The notes under the pieces were generated by a model. It did no database searches and was not told the origin of the DNA. It saw only the letters and a list, made by a program, of their open reading frames with translations. From Marinomonas posidonica IVIA-Po-181 (lineage in GTDB: Bacteria > Pseudomonadota > Gammaproteobacteria > Pseudomonadales > Marinomonadaceae), in assembly GCF_000214215.1 (NCBI RefSeq), contig NC_015559.1:1847001-1911000 (forward strand): 64,000 nucleotides of DNA, in the 5' to 3' direction. Position numbers and translations under genes: made by a program. Positions within the stretch are counted from its first letter, which is position 1; every line of letters starts with the position of its first letter. Positions 16,949-25,511 of this stretch are shown piece after piece.

Positions 16949-17299
16949 CTAGCTTAATCCCCACAAAACATACAAGCCAACCACTAGGTACGCCAAACTT
17001 ATCAATCGAACTAAAAGATTGAAGATTAGATTGATCGCAACACCTTTAACGTAGTCGGTGCTTATTTGCCAACCAGCCAGCACTGAATTGAAAGCCGCTA
17101 GAATCAGCACAACACTCGACAAAGCCTTGTACCAAATAGGCGCAAGCAAAGCAGAAAAATCCGCTAGACTAGTTGGTTGATGATCAATAAGTAAAATCAC
17201 CGTAATGATTGCCCAAAGACAAATTAAGGCATTTGATATACGTTGAAACAACCACTCTTTAGTGCCACTTCTGGCTTTATCTGCTGCACTTATAGCCAT
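16949..17299 (-). CDS. sdhD: Succinate dehydrogenase membrane anchor subunit SdhD, haem ligand replaced
   Basis: 116 residues from ATG 17299, which overlaps the sdhC stop. An upstream in-frame TTG at 17305 is less likely. Three membrane helices match E. coli SdhD, and the quinone-site TDYVK motif is preserved. Aligning on the conserved Lys and the WQ-x-x-TDY block puts Asn in AAFNSVL exactly where E. coli SdhD has His71, one of the two axial ligands of haem b. The gene should be followed by sdhA and sdhB, but here the transcript meets a terminator and the next gene is convergent. Either the catalytic subunits are encoded elsewhere or this is a second, divergent anchor set. Confidence 0.85.
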   Translation of the reverse strand: MAISAADKARSGTKEWLFQRISNALICLWAIITVILLIDHQPTSLADFSALLAPIWYKALSSVVLILAAFNSVLAGWQISTDYVKGVAINLIFNLLVRLISLAYLVVGLYVLWGLS

Positions 17300-17670
17300 A
17301 CCCAAACTCCCGATAAAATACTTAATACAATGCCAACTGCAATAGCAAGTTTGGAAACGAACATGCCACTTTCTAGTTCTTCAAAGTGTCCAAAGTCTTG
17401 GATAATATGTTTTATTGTAGCGACCACATAATAACCTAGTGCTGTCAGAATACCCCAGACAACAAATTGACCAACAACGTGATCAGTCATGAAGTTGTAA
17501 ACTAAGTTAAAGCTGTCGTCAGACTGCAAAGAGAAGTAACCTGCTGTCAGTGACATGCCCAAGCCAACCCAAATGATGACGGCTGAGATGCGATGCAGGA
17601 TAGAGGCGATAGCCGTAATCGGCAGGCGAATAGTCTTCAGATCTAGGTTGATCGGTCGAGCTTTGCTCAT
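17290..17670 (-). CDS. sdhC: Succinate dehydrogenase cytochrome b556 subunit SdhC, haem ligand replaced
   Basis: 126 residues (E. coli 129), with AAGGAG ahead of ATG 17670. The N-terminus RPINLDLKTIRLPITAIAS and the SILHRIS motif, including the ubiquinone-contacting Ser and Arg, are conserved, and three membrane helices are present. In the third block E. coli has AYHVVVGIRH, where the first His (His84) is the haem b axial ligand. Here the sequence is GYYVVATIKH, so His84 is Tyr while the second His remains. Together with the change in SdhD, neither usual haem ligand exists. Upstream lies a zinc alcohol dehydrogenase with its own terminator, so sdhC begins a two-gene unit. Confidence 0.88.
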   Translation of the reverse strand: MSKARPINLDLKTIRLPITAIASILHRISAVIIWVGLGMSLTAGYFSLQSDDSFNLVYNFMTDHVVGQFVVWGILTALGYYVVATIKHIIQDFGHFEELESGMFVSKLAIAVGIVLSILSGVWVWL

Positions 17671-17970
17671 TATTGAGCTCCTTTATCAATCATTACGCAG
17701 TGAGATGATTTAATCTGGTCAAGATTATTAGTCAAGTTAATGCCAATATAGTCATGACATCGAAAAAACGCACACATTCTAATACAAACTGGCGCAGAAC
17801 AAGAGCGTTAAATTCTTAGTTTAGGCTTAAATCGATCAGAATGGTGAAAATAGATACTGAAAATGGTGCTGCTTTAGATCACAAAATTAGGTTTCGTACG
17901 GTGAGGAAATTAAAAAAGGGCCGTGTATGCGGCCCTTTTTTAGGATTTTGGAGAAGATGTCTTTTGGTTG
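17671..17970. other. Intergenic region upstream of sdhC
   Basis: 300 bases holding the terminator of the alcohol dehydrogenase gene (17912-17941) and, presumably, the minus-strand promoter of sdhCD. I see no coding frame and no operator that I can name with confidence. Confidence 0.6.
17912..17941 (-). terminator. Terminator of the alcohol dehydrogenase gene
   Basis: AAAAAAGGGCCG - TGTATG - CGGCCCTTTTTT, a perfect stem with flanking A/T runs, 30 bases beyond the minus-strand stop at 17971. Confidence 0.92.
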
Positions 17971-18990
17971 TTAATGATTTAATGACATCACGATCCGCCC
18001 TGTAATGTCGCCTTTTTCCATGTCGGAAAAAATGTCATTAATGTCTTCGAGTTGCTTCTCTTCAATAATGGCTTTCACTTTGCCACGTGCAGCGAATTCA
18101 AGACACTCTTCTAAGTCTTTTCGAGTACCAACGATGGACCCCACCACACTAACACCATTTAAAACGGTATTAAAAATAGGTAAAGGCATGTCTTCTGGTG
18201 GTAGTCCTACCAATACGCATTTTCCTCCTCGTCGGACCACATCGTAACTTTGTCGAAAGCCAGCTTTGCTCACAGCAGTACATACCGTCGCATGAACTCC
18301 CCCTGTAAGGTTTAATATTTCATCTACGACATTGTCTGTTTTAAAGTCAAAATACTGCTCAGCACCGAGTTTTGTGGCCAATTGACGTTTAGCGTCACCA
18401 GTATCGACTGCAACAACACGTAATCCCATGGCAGCCGCATACTGAACCGCTAAGTGCCCTAACCCACCAATTCCAAAAATTGCGACCCAGTTTCCTGGCT
18501 TAGCCTGGGAAACTTTTAAGGCTTTATAAGTGGTCACGCCAGCACAAAACAAAGGGGCAGCGTCCACATAACTTAAACCATCAGGTACTTTAATGACATA
18601 ATCCGCATGCGCAGCACAGTATTCAGCATAACCACCATCAACAGAATACCCTGCATTTTGTTGAGATAAACAAAGGTTTTCATCTCCTGAAAGACAGTAT
18701 TCACAATGTCCACAAGCACTGTACAACCAAGGGATGCCGACCCTGTCACCAATATTGAGATGCTGAACATTGGCACCAATTTCAACAATTTCACCGACAC
18801 CTTCATGTCCTGGGATTAATGGTAGGCTTGGTTTGACCGGCCAATCACCATGACAAGCATGTAAATCCGTATGACATACACCACAAGCATGTATTTTGAC
18901 TAAGACTTGATGAGAACTTATTTGAGGTTTGGCCACCTCTTCTATTTTCAATATGTTGCCAAATTGGTTTGCGACAGCCGCTTTCATCAA
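17971..18990 (-). CDS. Zinc-dependent alcohol dehydrogenase, AdhP type
   Basis: 339 residues of the medium-chain dehydrogenase/reductase family, NAD-dependent and oxidising primary alcohols or reducing aldehydes. Catalytic zinc ligands are Cys in ACGVCHTD and His in GHEGVGEI. The structural zinc site is four cysteines in [15 protein letters not shown]. The nucleotide-binding motif [13 protein letters not shown] is near 175. Length and motifs match AdhP/AdhA of gammaproteobacteria (about 336-341). The start is ATG 18990 with the alternative ATG immediately inside. It is monocistronic with a strong terminator. Confidence 0.93.
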   Translation of the reverse strand: MMKAAVANQFGNILKIEEVAKPQISSHQVLVKIHACGVCHTDLHACHGDWPVKPSLPLIPGHEGVGEIVEIGANVQHLNIGDRVGIPWLYSACGHCEYCLSGDENLCLSQQNAGYSVDGGYAEYCAAHADYVIKVPDGLSYVDAAPLFCAGVTTYKALKVSQAKPGNWVAIFGIGGLGHLAVQYAAAMGLRVVAVDTGDAKRQLATKLGAEQYFDFKTDNVVDEILNLTGGVHATVCTAVSKAGFRQSYDVVRRGGKCVLVGLPPEDMPLPIFNTVLNGVSVVGSIVGTRKDLEECLEFAARGKVKAIIEEKQLEDINDIFSDMEKGDITGRIVMSLNH

Positions 18991-19199
18991 CTTCTCCTAT
19001 TTAATATAGAGTGATTTCGTCGGGGTGATGTTAGTCGATAGCGTGGTGAAGAAAGGCGACATAGGTCAAGTTCAGGGGAATTCTTTATACAAAAAACTGC
19101 GTCACATAGTGCAAATACTGGGCAATTTAATAAAAAAGGCTGTGATTTAGCTTTAAGCAGGCCTATATTAATTTCTTAGAGCATGGCTTTGGGTGTGAT

Positions 19200-19499
19200 A
19201 TGAAAGTGCAGTTACTCGTAATATTAGCGGTTTTGTTATCGTCTTTGTTGACGATATCTCAACGCGCCAATGCAAAAGAAGTGAGTCAATTGCGCTGGAT
19301 TGAACCCAGTTTAGACCAAAGATTTTGCGAAGCCGCTGTCCCAGATCAGGATTTTGGTTCAGATAAGAGTCTTTTGTTGGTCTACAGCGATTATATTCCG
19401 CTGAACAAGGCTCTAATCAACCGATATATCTCACCTATTAAGATATCGTCCAATAATTGCATCAATCAAACTGAACCAAGAGCACCACCCATTTCATAG
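19200..19499 (+). CDS. Small secreted protein of unknown function
   Basis: 99 residues. The N-terminus is a clear Sec signal peptide (hydrophobic LLVILAVLLSSLLTI, then probable cleavage after ANA near residue 25). The mature part of about 74 residues has two cysteines (in RFCEA and NNCINQ) that could form a periplasmic disulfide. I do not recognise the family. It lies 48 bases before the CBS-domain gene on the same strand. The ribosome binding site is weak (GGGTGTG). Confidence 0.55.
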   Translation: MKVQLLVILAVLLSSLLTISQRANAKEVSQLRWIEPSLDQRFCEAAVPDQDFGSDKSLLLVYSDYIPLNKALINRYISPIKISSNNCINQTEPRAPPIS

Positions 19500-19547
19500 C
19501 GTTTTCAGAATAGTTGTATTAATACTGAATTTTGAAGGAGTTTCGTT

Positions 19548-20141
19548 ATGAAAACACTTACCTATGTTTCAACAAAAGATGTAAATGAATTAACTTGGCC
19601 TCACGCGGCAGACAACACTAACTTGTATTCCTCTGCCCTAACAGTGTTTACTGACTTCACTGCAGGTGGACCAAGGGTAATAGAATCAAATGTTCGGGCC
19701 GATGAATTAGTGACTTTAATGCGCAAAGAGCATGTACGAATGAAGTTGGTTGTCGATTCAAACAATCATTTTATTGGTGTGATCAGTTTGGAAGACTTGT
19801 CTGAAGACGTGTTTATTCGCCAAGTGGCGGATGGTTATCAAAGATCTGAATTACTTGTAGCCGATTTAATGCGCCCAAAAGAAGTGCTTTTGGCTTTGTC
19901 CTACAAGTCTTTAAAGAATTCAGATATTGAGTCTCTTTTGTTTAGTCAGCGTAATAATCACTACCAACACTTGCTAGTCATTGACGAAGCAACTAAGGCG
20001 ATTCGTGGATTGGTTTCATCTAATGATGTGGCTAGAGAATTAAGATTGGACATAGACGTGTCCTTCTCAAGTTTTCAACAGGTCTATAAAATCGCACTAG
20101 AAGAGGATAAAAAAGTGGCTCAAAAACTTAGAGTGGCTTAG
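19548..20141 (+). CDS. CBS-domain protein
   Basis: 197 residues with two CBS motifs: about 48-105 (VIESNVRADELVTLMRK, then MKLVVDSNNHFIGVISLEDL) and 108-170 (VADLMRPKEVLLAL, then HLLVIDEATKAIRGLVSSNDV). Such tandem pairs bind adenosine nucleotides and sense energy or redox state. No attached enzymatic domain exists, so it is a stand-alone sensor or an adaptor. AAGGAG eight bases before ATG 19548 supports the start. It ends at a strong palindromic terminator shared with tusA. Confidence 0.88.
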   Translation: MKTLTYVSTKDVNELTWPHAADNTNLYSSALTVFTDFTAGGPRVIESNVRADELVTLMRKEHVRMKLVVDSNNHFIGVISLEDLSEDVFIRQVADGYQRSELLVADLMRPKEVLLALSYKSLKNSDIESLLFSQRNNHYQHLLVIDEATKAIRGLVSSNDVARELRLDIDVSFSSFQQVYKIALEEDKKVAQKLRVA

Positions 20142-20171
20142 TTTTTGAGGTTGCTTGCTCTTATATAAGGT

Positions 20172-20203
20172 GAGGCCTAATCATGATTAGGCCTCTTTCT
20201 TTT
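20172..20203. terminator. 24-nt perfect palindrome, shared terminator overlapping the tusA stop
   Basis: GAGGCCTAATCATGATTAGGCCTC at 20172-20195 is perfectly self-complementary and is followed by a T-rich run on the plus strand. The minus-strand tusA stop codon lies inside it, so the terminator is built partly from tusA coding sequence. Confidence 0.85.
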
Positions 20204-20420
20204 GAATCCAATAGTAATAGGTATCTTCTTCCTGAATCTGCTTCACTAAAGCGTGACCAAGAAATTGACAAAATTTTGGGATATCTCGAGTCGTTGACGG
20301 ATCTGTTGCGGTGACTTTTAGTACCTCTTTTGCAGAGATCTCTCTCATTTTGGCGTGCAACATCATTACGGGTTCAGGGCACAATAATCCAGTCGCATCA
20401 AGCTCGGCTTGGTGTTCCAT
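20187..20420 (-). CDS. tusA: Sulfur carrier protein TusA-family
   Basis: 77 residues. It carries persulfide sulfur from cysteine desulfurase toward tRNA thiolation and related pathways. The signature [16 protein letters not shown] contains the active Cys in the CPxP motif near residue 14. The fold length equals that of E. coli TusA (81). It starts 33 bases after the upstream hydrolase gene and is probably co-transcribed with it. Confidence 0.9.
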   Translation of the reverse strand: MEHQAELDATGLLCPEPVMMLHAKMREISAKEVLKVTATDPSTTRDIPKFCQFLGHALVKQIQEEDTYYYWIQKKEA

Positions 20421-20453
20421 GTATATCCTCTATATAGAATTTGAACAATGAAA

Positions 20454-21050
20454 TTAGGATGGCGACAGGATTAGCTTTTTCTGTAGCCATTCAGATGTAA
20501 CCTGAGCAATCTCCTCGATCACTTCAGCTTGGTCCTTATTGTATTTCTTTAAAACTTTGAAGTCATGATCAGCGCCATTAACCCAATGAATTTCTACATT
20601 TTGGGGCAACTTTTGTTGGCTAACCCAATCCAAATTCCCCAATGGGTCTCGAGTTCCCTGAATAATCAAACATGGCTTTTCTAGGTTCTCTAAAAAAGAC
20701 AAACGGTGCTTTTCTGGCTTTCTAGGTGGATAAAATGGAAAACCATAACACACAATCGCTTTAACCTGATCAAGTTTTGATAACTGGGTCGCAACACGCC
20801 CTCCCATTGATTTACCAGCTACCACACACGCCGTTTCATTCAATAGACAGTGTTCATATTCTACTACCAATCTCTTAAATTGAGTCGGCGGTCTTCGTTT
20901 GCCAGTGGCCTCTTGTTGTGTCATATAATCAAAGGTAACCGGGGTTACTTTTGTCGATGATGCATTCTGTAGAGACTGTTTAAGCTGAATCAAAAAGTCA
21001 CTTAGATGCCCTGCTCCAGCACCGTGAGCCACATAAAAAGGTAGTGTCAT
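20454..21050 (-). CDS. Alpha/beta hydrolase of the KANL3/Tex30 family
   Basis: 198 residues. The fold elements are the oxyanion strand FYVAHGAGAG at the N-terminus, the nucleophile elbow GKSMGGR near residue 80, an acid near GTRDPLG, and the catalytic His in NGADHDF near 170. This pattern belongs to the KANL3/Tex30-like small alpha/beta hydrolases, related to dienelactone hydrolases. The substrate is unknown. It lies upstream of tusA on the same strand and divergent from hemN. Confidence 0.85.
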   Translation of the reverse strand: MTLPFYVAHGAGAGHLSDFLIQLKQSLQNASSTKVTPVTFDYMTQQEATGKRRPPTQFKRLVVEYEHCLLNETACVVAGKSMGGRVATQLSKLDQVKAIVCYGFPFYPPRKPEKHRLSFLENLEKPCLIIQGTRDPLGNLDWVSQQKLPQNVEIHWVNGADHDFKVLKKYNKDQAEVIEEIAQVTSEWLQKKLILSPS

Positions 21051-21115
21051 AAGGTTTTAAATCTGTGGAAAATAAAGCTTATTATAAAGTTTTGTGTTGA
21101 GTTGGTCTAAGTTTA

Positions 21116-21157
21116 TTGATCTGTGTCAGGCATCCACATCAAACGAAAGAGTAAACT
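21116..21157 (+). promoter_or_regulatory. Candidate class II FNR-dependent promoter of hemN
   Basis: An FNR-like dyad TTGAT-CTGT-GTCAG at 21116-21129 (consensus TTGAT-N4-ATCAA, two mismatches in the right half) is centred 41.5 bases before the start expected from a -10 hexamer TAAACT at 21152-21157. This is the geometry of class II FNR promoters, and the fnr gene itself follows hemN. The right half-site is imperfect. Confidence 0.4.
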
Positions 21158-21187
21158 TTCTATTAGAAATTTTAATAGGAACACATC

Positions 21188-22558
21188 ATGATTTGGGATG
21201 ACGCTTTAATTGCAAAGTATGACTTGTCCGGCCCTCGTTATACTTCTTACCCTACGGCACCACAATTTGATTCAAGCATCAATAAGATTGCCTTGATTGA
21301 TCGAATGATGGCGCCATCCGATTTACCACTAAGCTTATATTTTCACATCCCTTTTTGTGCCAATCTTTGTTATTACTGTGCCTGCAATAAAATTGTGACA
21401 AAGCAATACCACAAGGCCACAGACTATGTTGAACTTCTTGGTGAGGAAATGCGCCTAAGAAGCCTAATGATGGACAATCAACGTCAGGTAACGCAATTAC
21501 ACTTTGGCGGTGGCACACCGACTTTTCTAAGCCAAGAGAACATTAAAACCTTGTTCGATTACATTCGTCAGCACTTTAATCTGATCAATGATGGCTCCCA
21601 AGATTACAGTATTGAAATTGATCCTAGGGAAATTGATCGTGAAAAATTAGCGCTGTTAGTGACGATGGGCATTAATCGGATTAGTTTGGGAATTCAGGAC
21701 TTTGATGCAAAAGTTCAGCAGTCTATTCATCGTATCCAATCGATCGATCTGGTGACTAATTTGGTGAAGGAGGCTCGTGAACTCGGTATCCAATCCATTA
21801 ACTTTGATTTAATTTATGGTTTACCATTTCAGTCTGAGACAGCATTTCGTAAAACCCTTGATGAAGTGATTAAACTATCGCCTGAGCGGATCTCTTTATT
21901 CAATTATGCTCACTTACCCGAACGTTTTCGGTCGCAAAAGCGCATTCCAGAAGAAAGTTTGCCTATCGCCAGTGAAAAGTTATCTATACTAAAAATGAGC
22001 ATTCAATATTTGGTTGACGCAGGTTATGAATACATTGGTATGGACCATTTTGCCAAACCTGAGGATTCCCTTGCGCTGGCCCAAAAAACGGGTCATCTTC
22101 ATCGTAACTTCCAAGGCTATACGACACATGCAGATACGGATCTGGTGGCATTTGGTGTCTCTGGTATCAGTAACCTGCATGGTGTTTATATGCAGAACCA
22201 TGTAGATTTAACTGATTATAAAGGCAGTATAGAAAAGGGTCAGTTAGCCATTGCGAGAGGCTATATCAGCCATACAGATGACAAAATACGTCATGATGTC
22301 ATTATGTCCTTAATATCCCAGTTTTCATTACACTTTGACAAGATTGAAAATCAATATAACATTAGATTTTCCGAATATTTCGAAAATGAACTTGAGAAGC
22401 TCCAACCTATGCTTAATGATGGCATGTTAGAGTTTATCGGTTCTCAAAAAAAGACAGGGATTCAAGTCACAGGGCGCGGCAGGTTGTTAATACGTGGCAT
22501 TTGTATGGTTTTTGACAAATACCTTAATGGGACAATCAAATATTCTAAAGTTATCTAG
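21188..22558 (+). CDS. hemN: Oxygen-independent coproporphyrinogen III oxidase
   Basis: 456 residues (E. coli HemN 457). A radical-SAM enzyme that oxidatively decarboxylates coproporphyrinogen III without oxygen in haem synthesis. The cluster motif YFHIPFCANLCYYCACN provides Cys57, Cys61 and Cys64, with an extra Cys66 as in HemN proper. GGGTPTF follows, then the conserved EIDPRE, and the C-terminal substrate domain is intact. ATG 21188 lies eight bases downstream of an AGGAAC site. The fnr gene begins 22 bases after its stop, and an FNR-like site precedes hemN, so anaerobic induction is likely. Confidence 0.95.
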   Translation: MIWDDALIAKYDLSGPRYTSYPTAPQFDSSINKIALIDRMMAPSDLPLSLYFHIPFCANLCYYCACNKIVTKQYHKATDYVELLGEEMRLRSLMMDNQRQVTQLHFGGGTPTFLSQENIKTLFDYIRQHFNLINDGSQDYSIEIDPREIDREKLALLVTMGINRISLGIQDFDAKVQQSIHRIQSIDLVTNLVKEARELGIQSINFDLIYGLPFQSETAFRKTLDEVIKLSPERISLFNYAHLPERFRSQKRIPEESLPIASEKLSILKMSIQYLVDAGYEYIGMDHFAKPEDSLALAQKTGHLHRNFQGYTTHADTDLVAFGVSGISNLHGVYMQNHVDLTDYKGSIEKGQLAIARGYISHTDDKIRHDVIMSLISQFSLHFDKIENQYNIRFSEYFENELEKLQPMLNDGMLEFIGSQKKTGIQVTGRGRLLIRGICMVFDKYLNGTIKYSKVI

Positions 22559-22580
22559 ATCAGGATTAGGGAGAATATAC

Positions 22581-23342
22581 ATGGCTATCACACACACGCA
22601 GCCAAGGTTCAGCAGTAAACTAACGTCTCAATGCCAAAATTGCAGTTTGAGTGCATTGTGTTTGCCCATCGCTTTAGCGGATGAAGACATCAACCGATTA
22701 GATCAAATTATTGAGCGAAAGAAACCTCTTAAAAAAGGCGAGTTCTTATTTAGGCAGGGTGATAGTTTTGATTCTTTATACGCCGTTCGCTCAGGCACGC
22801 TCAAAACCTATAACATCACCTCATTAGGTGAAGAGCAAATTACTGGATTTTATTGTCCGAGTGAATTGCTTGGTTTGAGTGGGATTGACTCAAGCACCTA
22901 CCCTGTTTCTGCAAAAGCACTAGAAACAACGACGGTATGTGAAATACCATTTAGTCATTTGGAAGAACTATCTACACAAATCCCCTCACTTAAACATCAA
23001 ATTTTCAAGATCATGAGTCGTAAGATCTCTGATGATCAGCAAATGATGGTTTTGCTAGGGAAAAAAAATGCAGATGAAAAAGTGGCCTCATTCCTACTTA
23101 ACTTATCAAATCGCTTTAAACGTCGTGGTTACTCTGCTTCGTCTTTTCGATTGTCCATGTCTCGAGGTGAGATTGGTAATTACCTTGGTCTTGCGGTCGA
23201 AACTGTTAGTCGTGTCATCACACGTTTTCAAAAAAATGAATTGATTCATGTGGATGGTAAAGAGATTGAGATTGTTAATTTTGAAGAAATGCAAAAACTC
23301 GTTGGCGTGGCCAATGATTGTGATAAAATTGCACACTTTTGA
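22581..23342 (+). CDS. fnr: FNR/Anr-type oxygen-sensing transcriptional regulator
   Basis: 253 residues from ATG 22581 (AGGGAG upstream); an earlier in-frame start at 22494 would overlap hemN and lacks support. The oxygen-labile 4Fe-4S ligands are Cys18, Cys21, Cys27 (SQCQNCSLSALC) and a fourth Cys in TGFYCPSELLG near 120. A cNMP-like sensory barrel, the long dimerisation helix and the C-terminal HTH (SRGEIGNYLGLAVETVSRVI, with the E-SR DNA-reading motif) are all present. It activates anaerobic genes and represses aerobic ones. Adjacent hemN is a classical target. Confidence 0.95.
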   Translation: MAITHTQPRFSSKLTSQCQNCSLSALCLPIALADEDINRLDQIIERKKPLKKGEFLFRQGDSFDSLYAVRSGTLKTYNITSLGEEQITGFYCPSELLGLSGIDSSTYPVSAKALETTTVCEIPFSHLEELSTQIPSLKHQIFKIMSRKISDDQQMMVLLGKKNADEKVASFLLNLSNRFKRRGYSASSFRLSMSRGEIGNYLGLAVETVSRVITRFQKNELIHVDGKEIEIVNFEEMQKLVGVANDCDKIAHF

Positions 23343-23365
23343 TTAATACAGAGGCAATTTTAGAG

Positions 23366-23908
23366 ATGCTCTACGATGATTTTTATGTCAAATCACTCAT
23401 TCAAACGGTAGAAGACTGGCCAAAGGAAGGTATTAGTTTTCGGGATATCACCCCGATTTTTAGTGACCCAAAAGGAATGAGGATGGTTGTGGATGCATAC
23501 ATTCATCGCTATATTGACTCTGATATCACTCACATTGCTTGCATTGATGCGCGTGGTTTTTTGATTGCGGCCGTTCTAGCGTATGAACTGCAAAAGCCGC
23601 TTATTCTAGTGCGTAAGAAAGGAAAATTACCAGGTAAGACAATTTCTCAGAAATACGCATTGGAATACGGCGAAGCGGAACTTGAAATTCAACAAGGCTC
23701 TGTGAAAGAAGGCGATCATGTTTTGCTTTTTGATGATCTCATTGCTACTGGTGGTACCTTATTTGCGGCGATAAAGCTCCTTACTCAGCAAGGTGCTGAT
23801 ATTAAAGAAGTCGCTGCCATTATTGATTTACCTGACTTAGGTGGTAGCCAAAAGTTGAGAGACAGTAATGTGCCTGTTTACAGTCTTTGTGCTTTTGACG
23901 GCGAATAA
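23366..23908 (+). CDS. apt: Adenine phosphoribosyltransferase
   Basis: 180 residues from ATG 23366 (E. coli Apt 183). It salvages adenine to AMP using PRPP. The N-terminal WPKEGISFRDI signature and the PRPP loop VLLFDDLIATGGTL are diagnostic. The ADP-like hood and RKKGKLPG flexible loop are also present. An alternative TTG start at 23339 would overlap the fnr stop but has no SD, whereas ATG 23366 fits the family length (AGAGG 12 bases upstream, somewhat distant). It follows fnr closely and ends at a terminator shared with yfaZ. Confidence 0.93.
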   Translation: MLYDDFYVKSLIQTVEDWPKEGISFRDITPIFSDPKGMRMVVDAYIHRYIDSDITHIACIDARGFLIAAVLAYELQKPLILVRKKGKLPGKTISQKYALEYGEAELEIQQGSVKEGDHVLLFDDLIATGGTLFAAIKLLTQQGADIKEVAAIIDLPDLGGSQKLRDSNVPVYSLCAFDGE

Positions 23909-23925
23909 TAAGTGATTCCATAAAT

Positions 23926-23955
23926 AAAAAAGGTGACCTTATGGTCACCTTTTTT
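23926..23955. terminator. Bidirectional terminator between apt and yfaZ
   Basis: AAAAAAGGTGACC - TTAT - GGTCACCTTTTTT, a perfect stem flanked by A and T runs, located between the convergent apt and yfaZ genes. Confidence 0.95.
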
Positions 23956-23992
23956 ATTACAAGCGTTTAGTCTCTTTTGACATTAAGCTTTG

Positions 23993-24562
23993 TTAGAAAT
24001 CAACCGTTGCACCAATAGATACGCCTTTGTTTGTTTCTTTACGAGATCCATTTTCATAGACAATGACAGTATTGCCATACTTCAAATAAGCGCGGGCGTT
24101 TCTCATGGTCATATATTCTAAGCGGAAATCATAAGTGTACATATGATTCAAGTTGGTAAAGGAAAGGACTTCTGGTGAATAATAAACAGAACCATAGAGG
24201 CTGATTCGATTCGCCTGTTGCAATGTATAGCGGTACCAGCCACCTAGGGTTAAGGCAAGAGAGAGTTCATCATCGTCATTTTCAAGCTCTGCATCTATTG
24301 CGTATAAACGCACTCCAATACCTATTTCTAGTGGTCCACCGCCACCTTCTGAATCTTGAACACTTAAGCCAAGATAACCAGTTGAAGTGGATTCATCTTT
24401 ATCGTGAGATAGACCAGCGCCAATTCCAAAAGAGCCCATATCTAGGTTTACATTACCTTGAACCGTTTCGTTTGTTAAGTTGACTCCAGCCGTAGATGCT
24501 CCTGCAATAGTAGAACCCAAAAGGCCAAACGCTAAAAAAACGGTTTTAATATTCAAATTCAT
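23993..24562 (-). CDS. YfaZ-family outer membrane protein
   Basis: 189 residues with a signal peptide (TVFLAFGLLGSTIAGAS) and alternating amphipathic strands ending in Phe, as in small beta-barrels. The YYSPEVLSF motif near 128 and the ending SIGATVDF are typical of the YfaZ family. The barrel probably has about eight strands. Function in the envelope is not established. It starts 10 bases after ttcA stops, so it is in the same transcript. Confidence 0.82.
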   Translation of the reverse strand: MNLNIKTVFLAFGLLGSTIAGASTAGVNLTNETVQGNVNLDMGSFGIGAGLSHDKDESTSTGYLGLSVQDSEGGGGPLEIGIGVRLYAIDAELENDDDELSLALTLGGWYRYTLQQANRISLYGSVYYSPEVLSFTNLNHMYTYDFRLEYMTMRNARAYLKYGNTVIVYENGSRKETNKGVSIGATVDF

Positions 24563-24572
24563 TTCTCAAATC

Positions 24573-25409
24573 CTATAGTGAAATAATGTTCAATCGATCA
24601 AAAGCTGATGGGGATTGCTTCAGCTCTTTAAAGTCAAAAAGTTCTGTGTCTGCTAAATGAGAAGGTACAACATTTTGCATCGCAGTGAACATAGTGTCCG
24701 TTCTGCCTGGATAGTCTTTTTCCCATTTTTGTAGCATGTCTTTAACTACTTGGCGTTGTAAGTTTTCCTGGGAACCGCATAAGTTACATGGAATGATTGG
24801 GTAGTTTTTCAATTCGGAAAAAGCCTCAATATCCTTTTCTTTGCAATATGCGAGAGGACGAATGACTACATGCTTGCCATCATCACTTAATAGTTTAGGT
24901 GGCATAGATTTGAGACGTCCACCAAAAAACATATTCAAAAATAATGTTTCTAGAATGTCATCACGATGATGCCCTAGTGCAATTTTTGTCGCACCAATCT
25001 CTTCTGCAAATCCATAAAGTGAACCCCGGCGTAGACGTGAGCAAAGTCCACAAGTGGTTTTACCATCTGGCACCACTTCCTTCACAATACTGTAAGTATC
25101 ACGCTCCAATATATGAAAATCTACCCCCGTTTCTTTCAGGTAGGCTGGCAAAATATGTTCTGGGAAGCCGGGTTGTTTTTGGTCCAAATTCACCGCCACA
25201 ATTGAAAAATCAATGGGGGCGCTGGCTTGTAAATTTCTTAAGATCTCCAACATAGTGTAAGAGTCTTTGCCGCCTGAAAGACAGACCATGACCTTATCGC
25301 CTTCTTCAATCATATTGAAATCCGCAATGGCTTGGCCCGTTTGTCTTCTCAAACGCTTTTGAAGCTTATTAAGCTCCAGTTTTTCTTTGGGACGATTTGT
25401 TAAATCCAT
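24573..25409 (-). CDS. ttcA: tRNA 2-thiocytidine synthetase TtcA
   Basis: 278 residues. It thiolates cytidine 32 of tRNAs, using ATP activation and a 4Fe-4S cluster. The PP-loop motif [10 protein letters not shown] is near residue 45, the [10 protein letters not shown] pair near 125, and a further cysteine in [10 protein letters not shown] near 210, matching the TtcA cluster ligands. Length is slightly under E. coli's 311. Sulfur carrier TusA lies 4 kb away, but TtcA does not need it as far as is known. YfaZ follows closely. Confidence 0.95.
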   Translation of the reverse strand: MDLTNRPKEKLELNKLQKRLRRQTGQAIADFNMIEEGDKVMVCLSGGKDSYTMLEILRNLQASAPIDFSIVAVNLDQKQPGFPEHILPAYLKETGVDFHILERDTYSIVKEVVPDGKTTCGLCSRLRRGSLYGFAEEIGATKIALGHHRDDILETLFLNMFFGGRLKSMPPKLLSDDGKHVVIRPLAYCKEKDIEAFSELKNYPIIPCNLCGSQENLQRQVVKDMLQKWEKDYPGRTDTMFTAMQNVVPSHLADTELFDFKELKQSPSAFDRLNIISL

Positions 25410-25511
25410 TATTCACACACTAAAAATAAAACAAGATCATTTTACTATAAGCTCAGCAACATCGCATCAAAAATGAAATAGAAGCATAAAATGTGCATGA
25501 AAATCCATTAT

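Noticed and set aside
17870..17892. CRP-like site upstream of sdhC
   Set aside because: Only one half (GATCACA) fits the consensus; the other half is poor, and it sits about 200 bases upstream.
20172..20195. 24-nt perfect palindrome as a repressor operator
   Set aside because: It lies at the ends of two convergent genes, includes a stop codon, and is followed by a T-rich tract, so a terminator explains it better.
23339..23368. TTG start for apt overlapping fnr
   Set aside because: There is no SD for TTG 23339, while ATG 23366 gives the usual family length.
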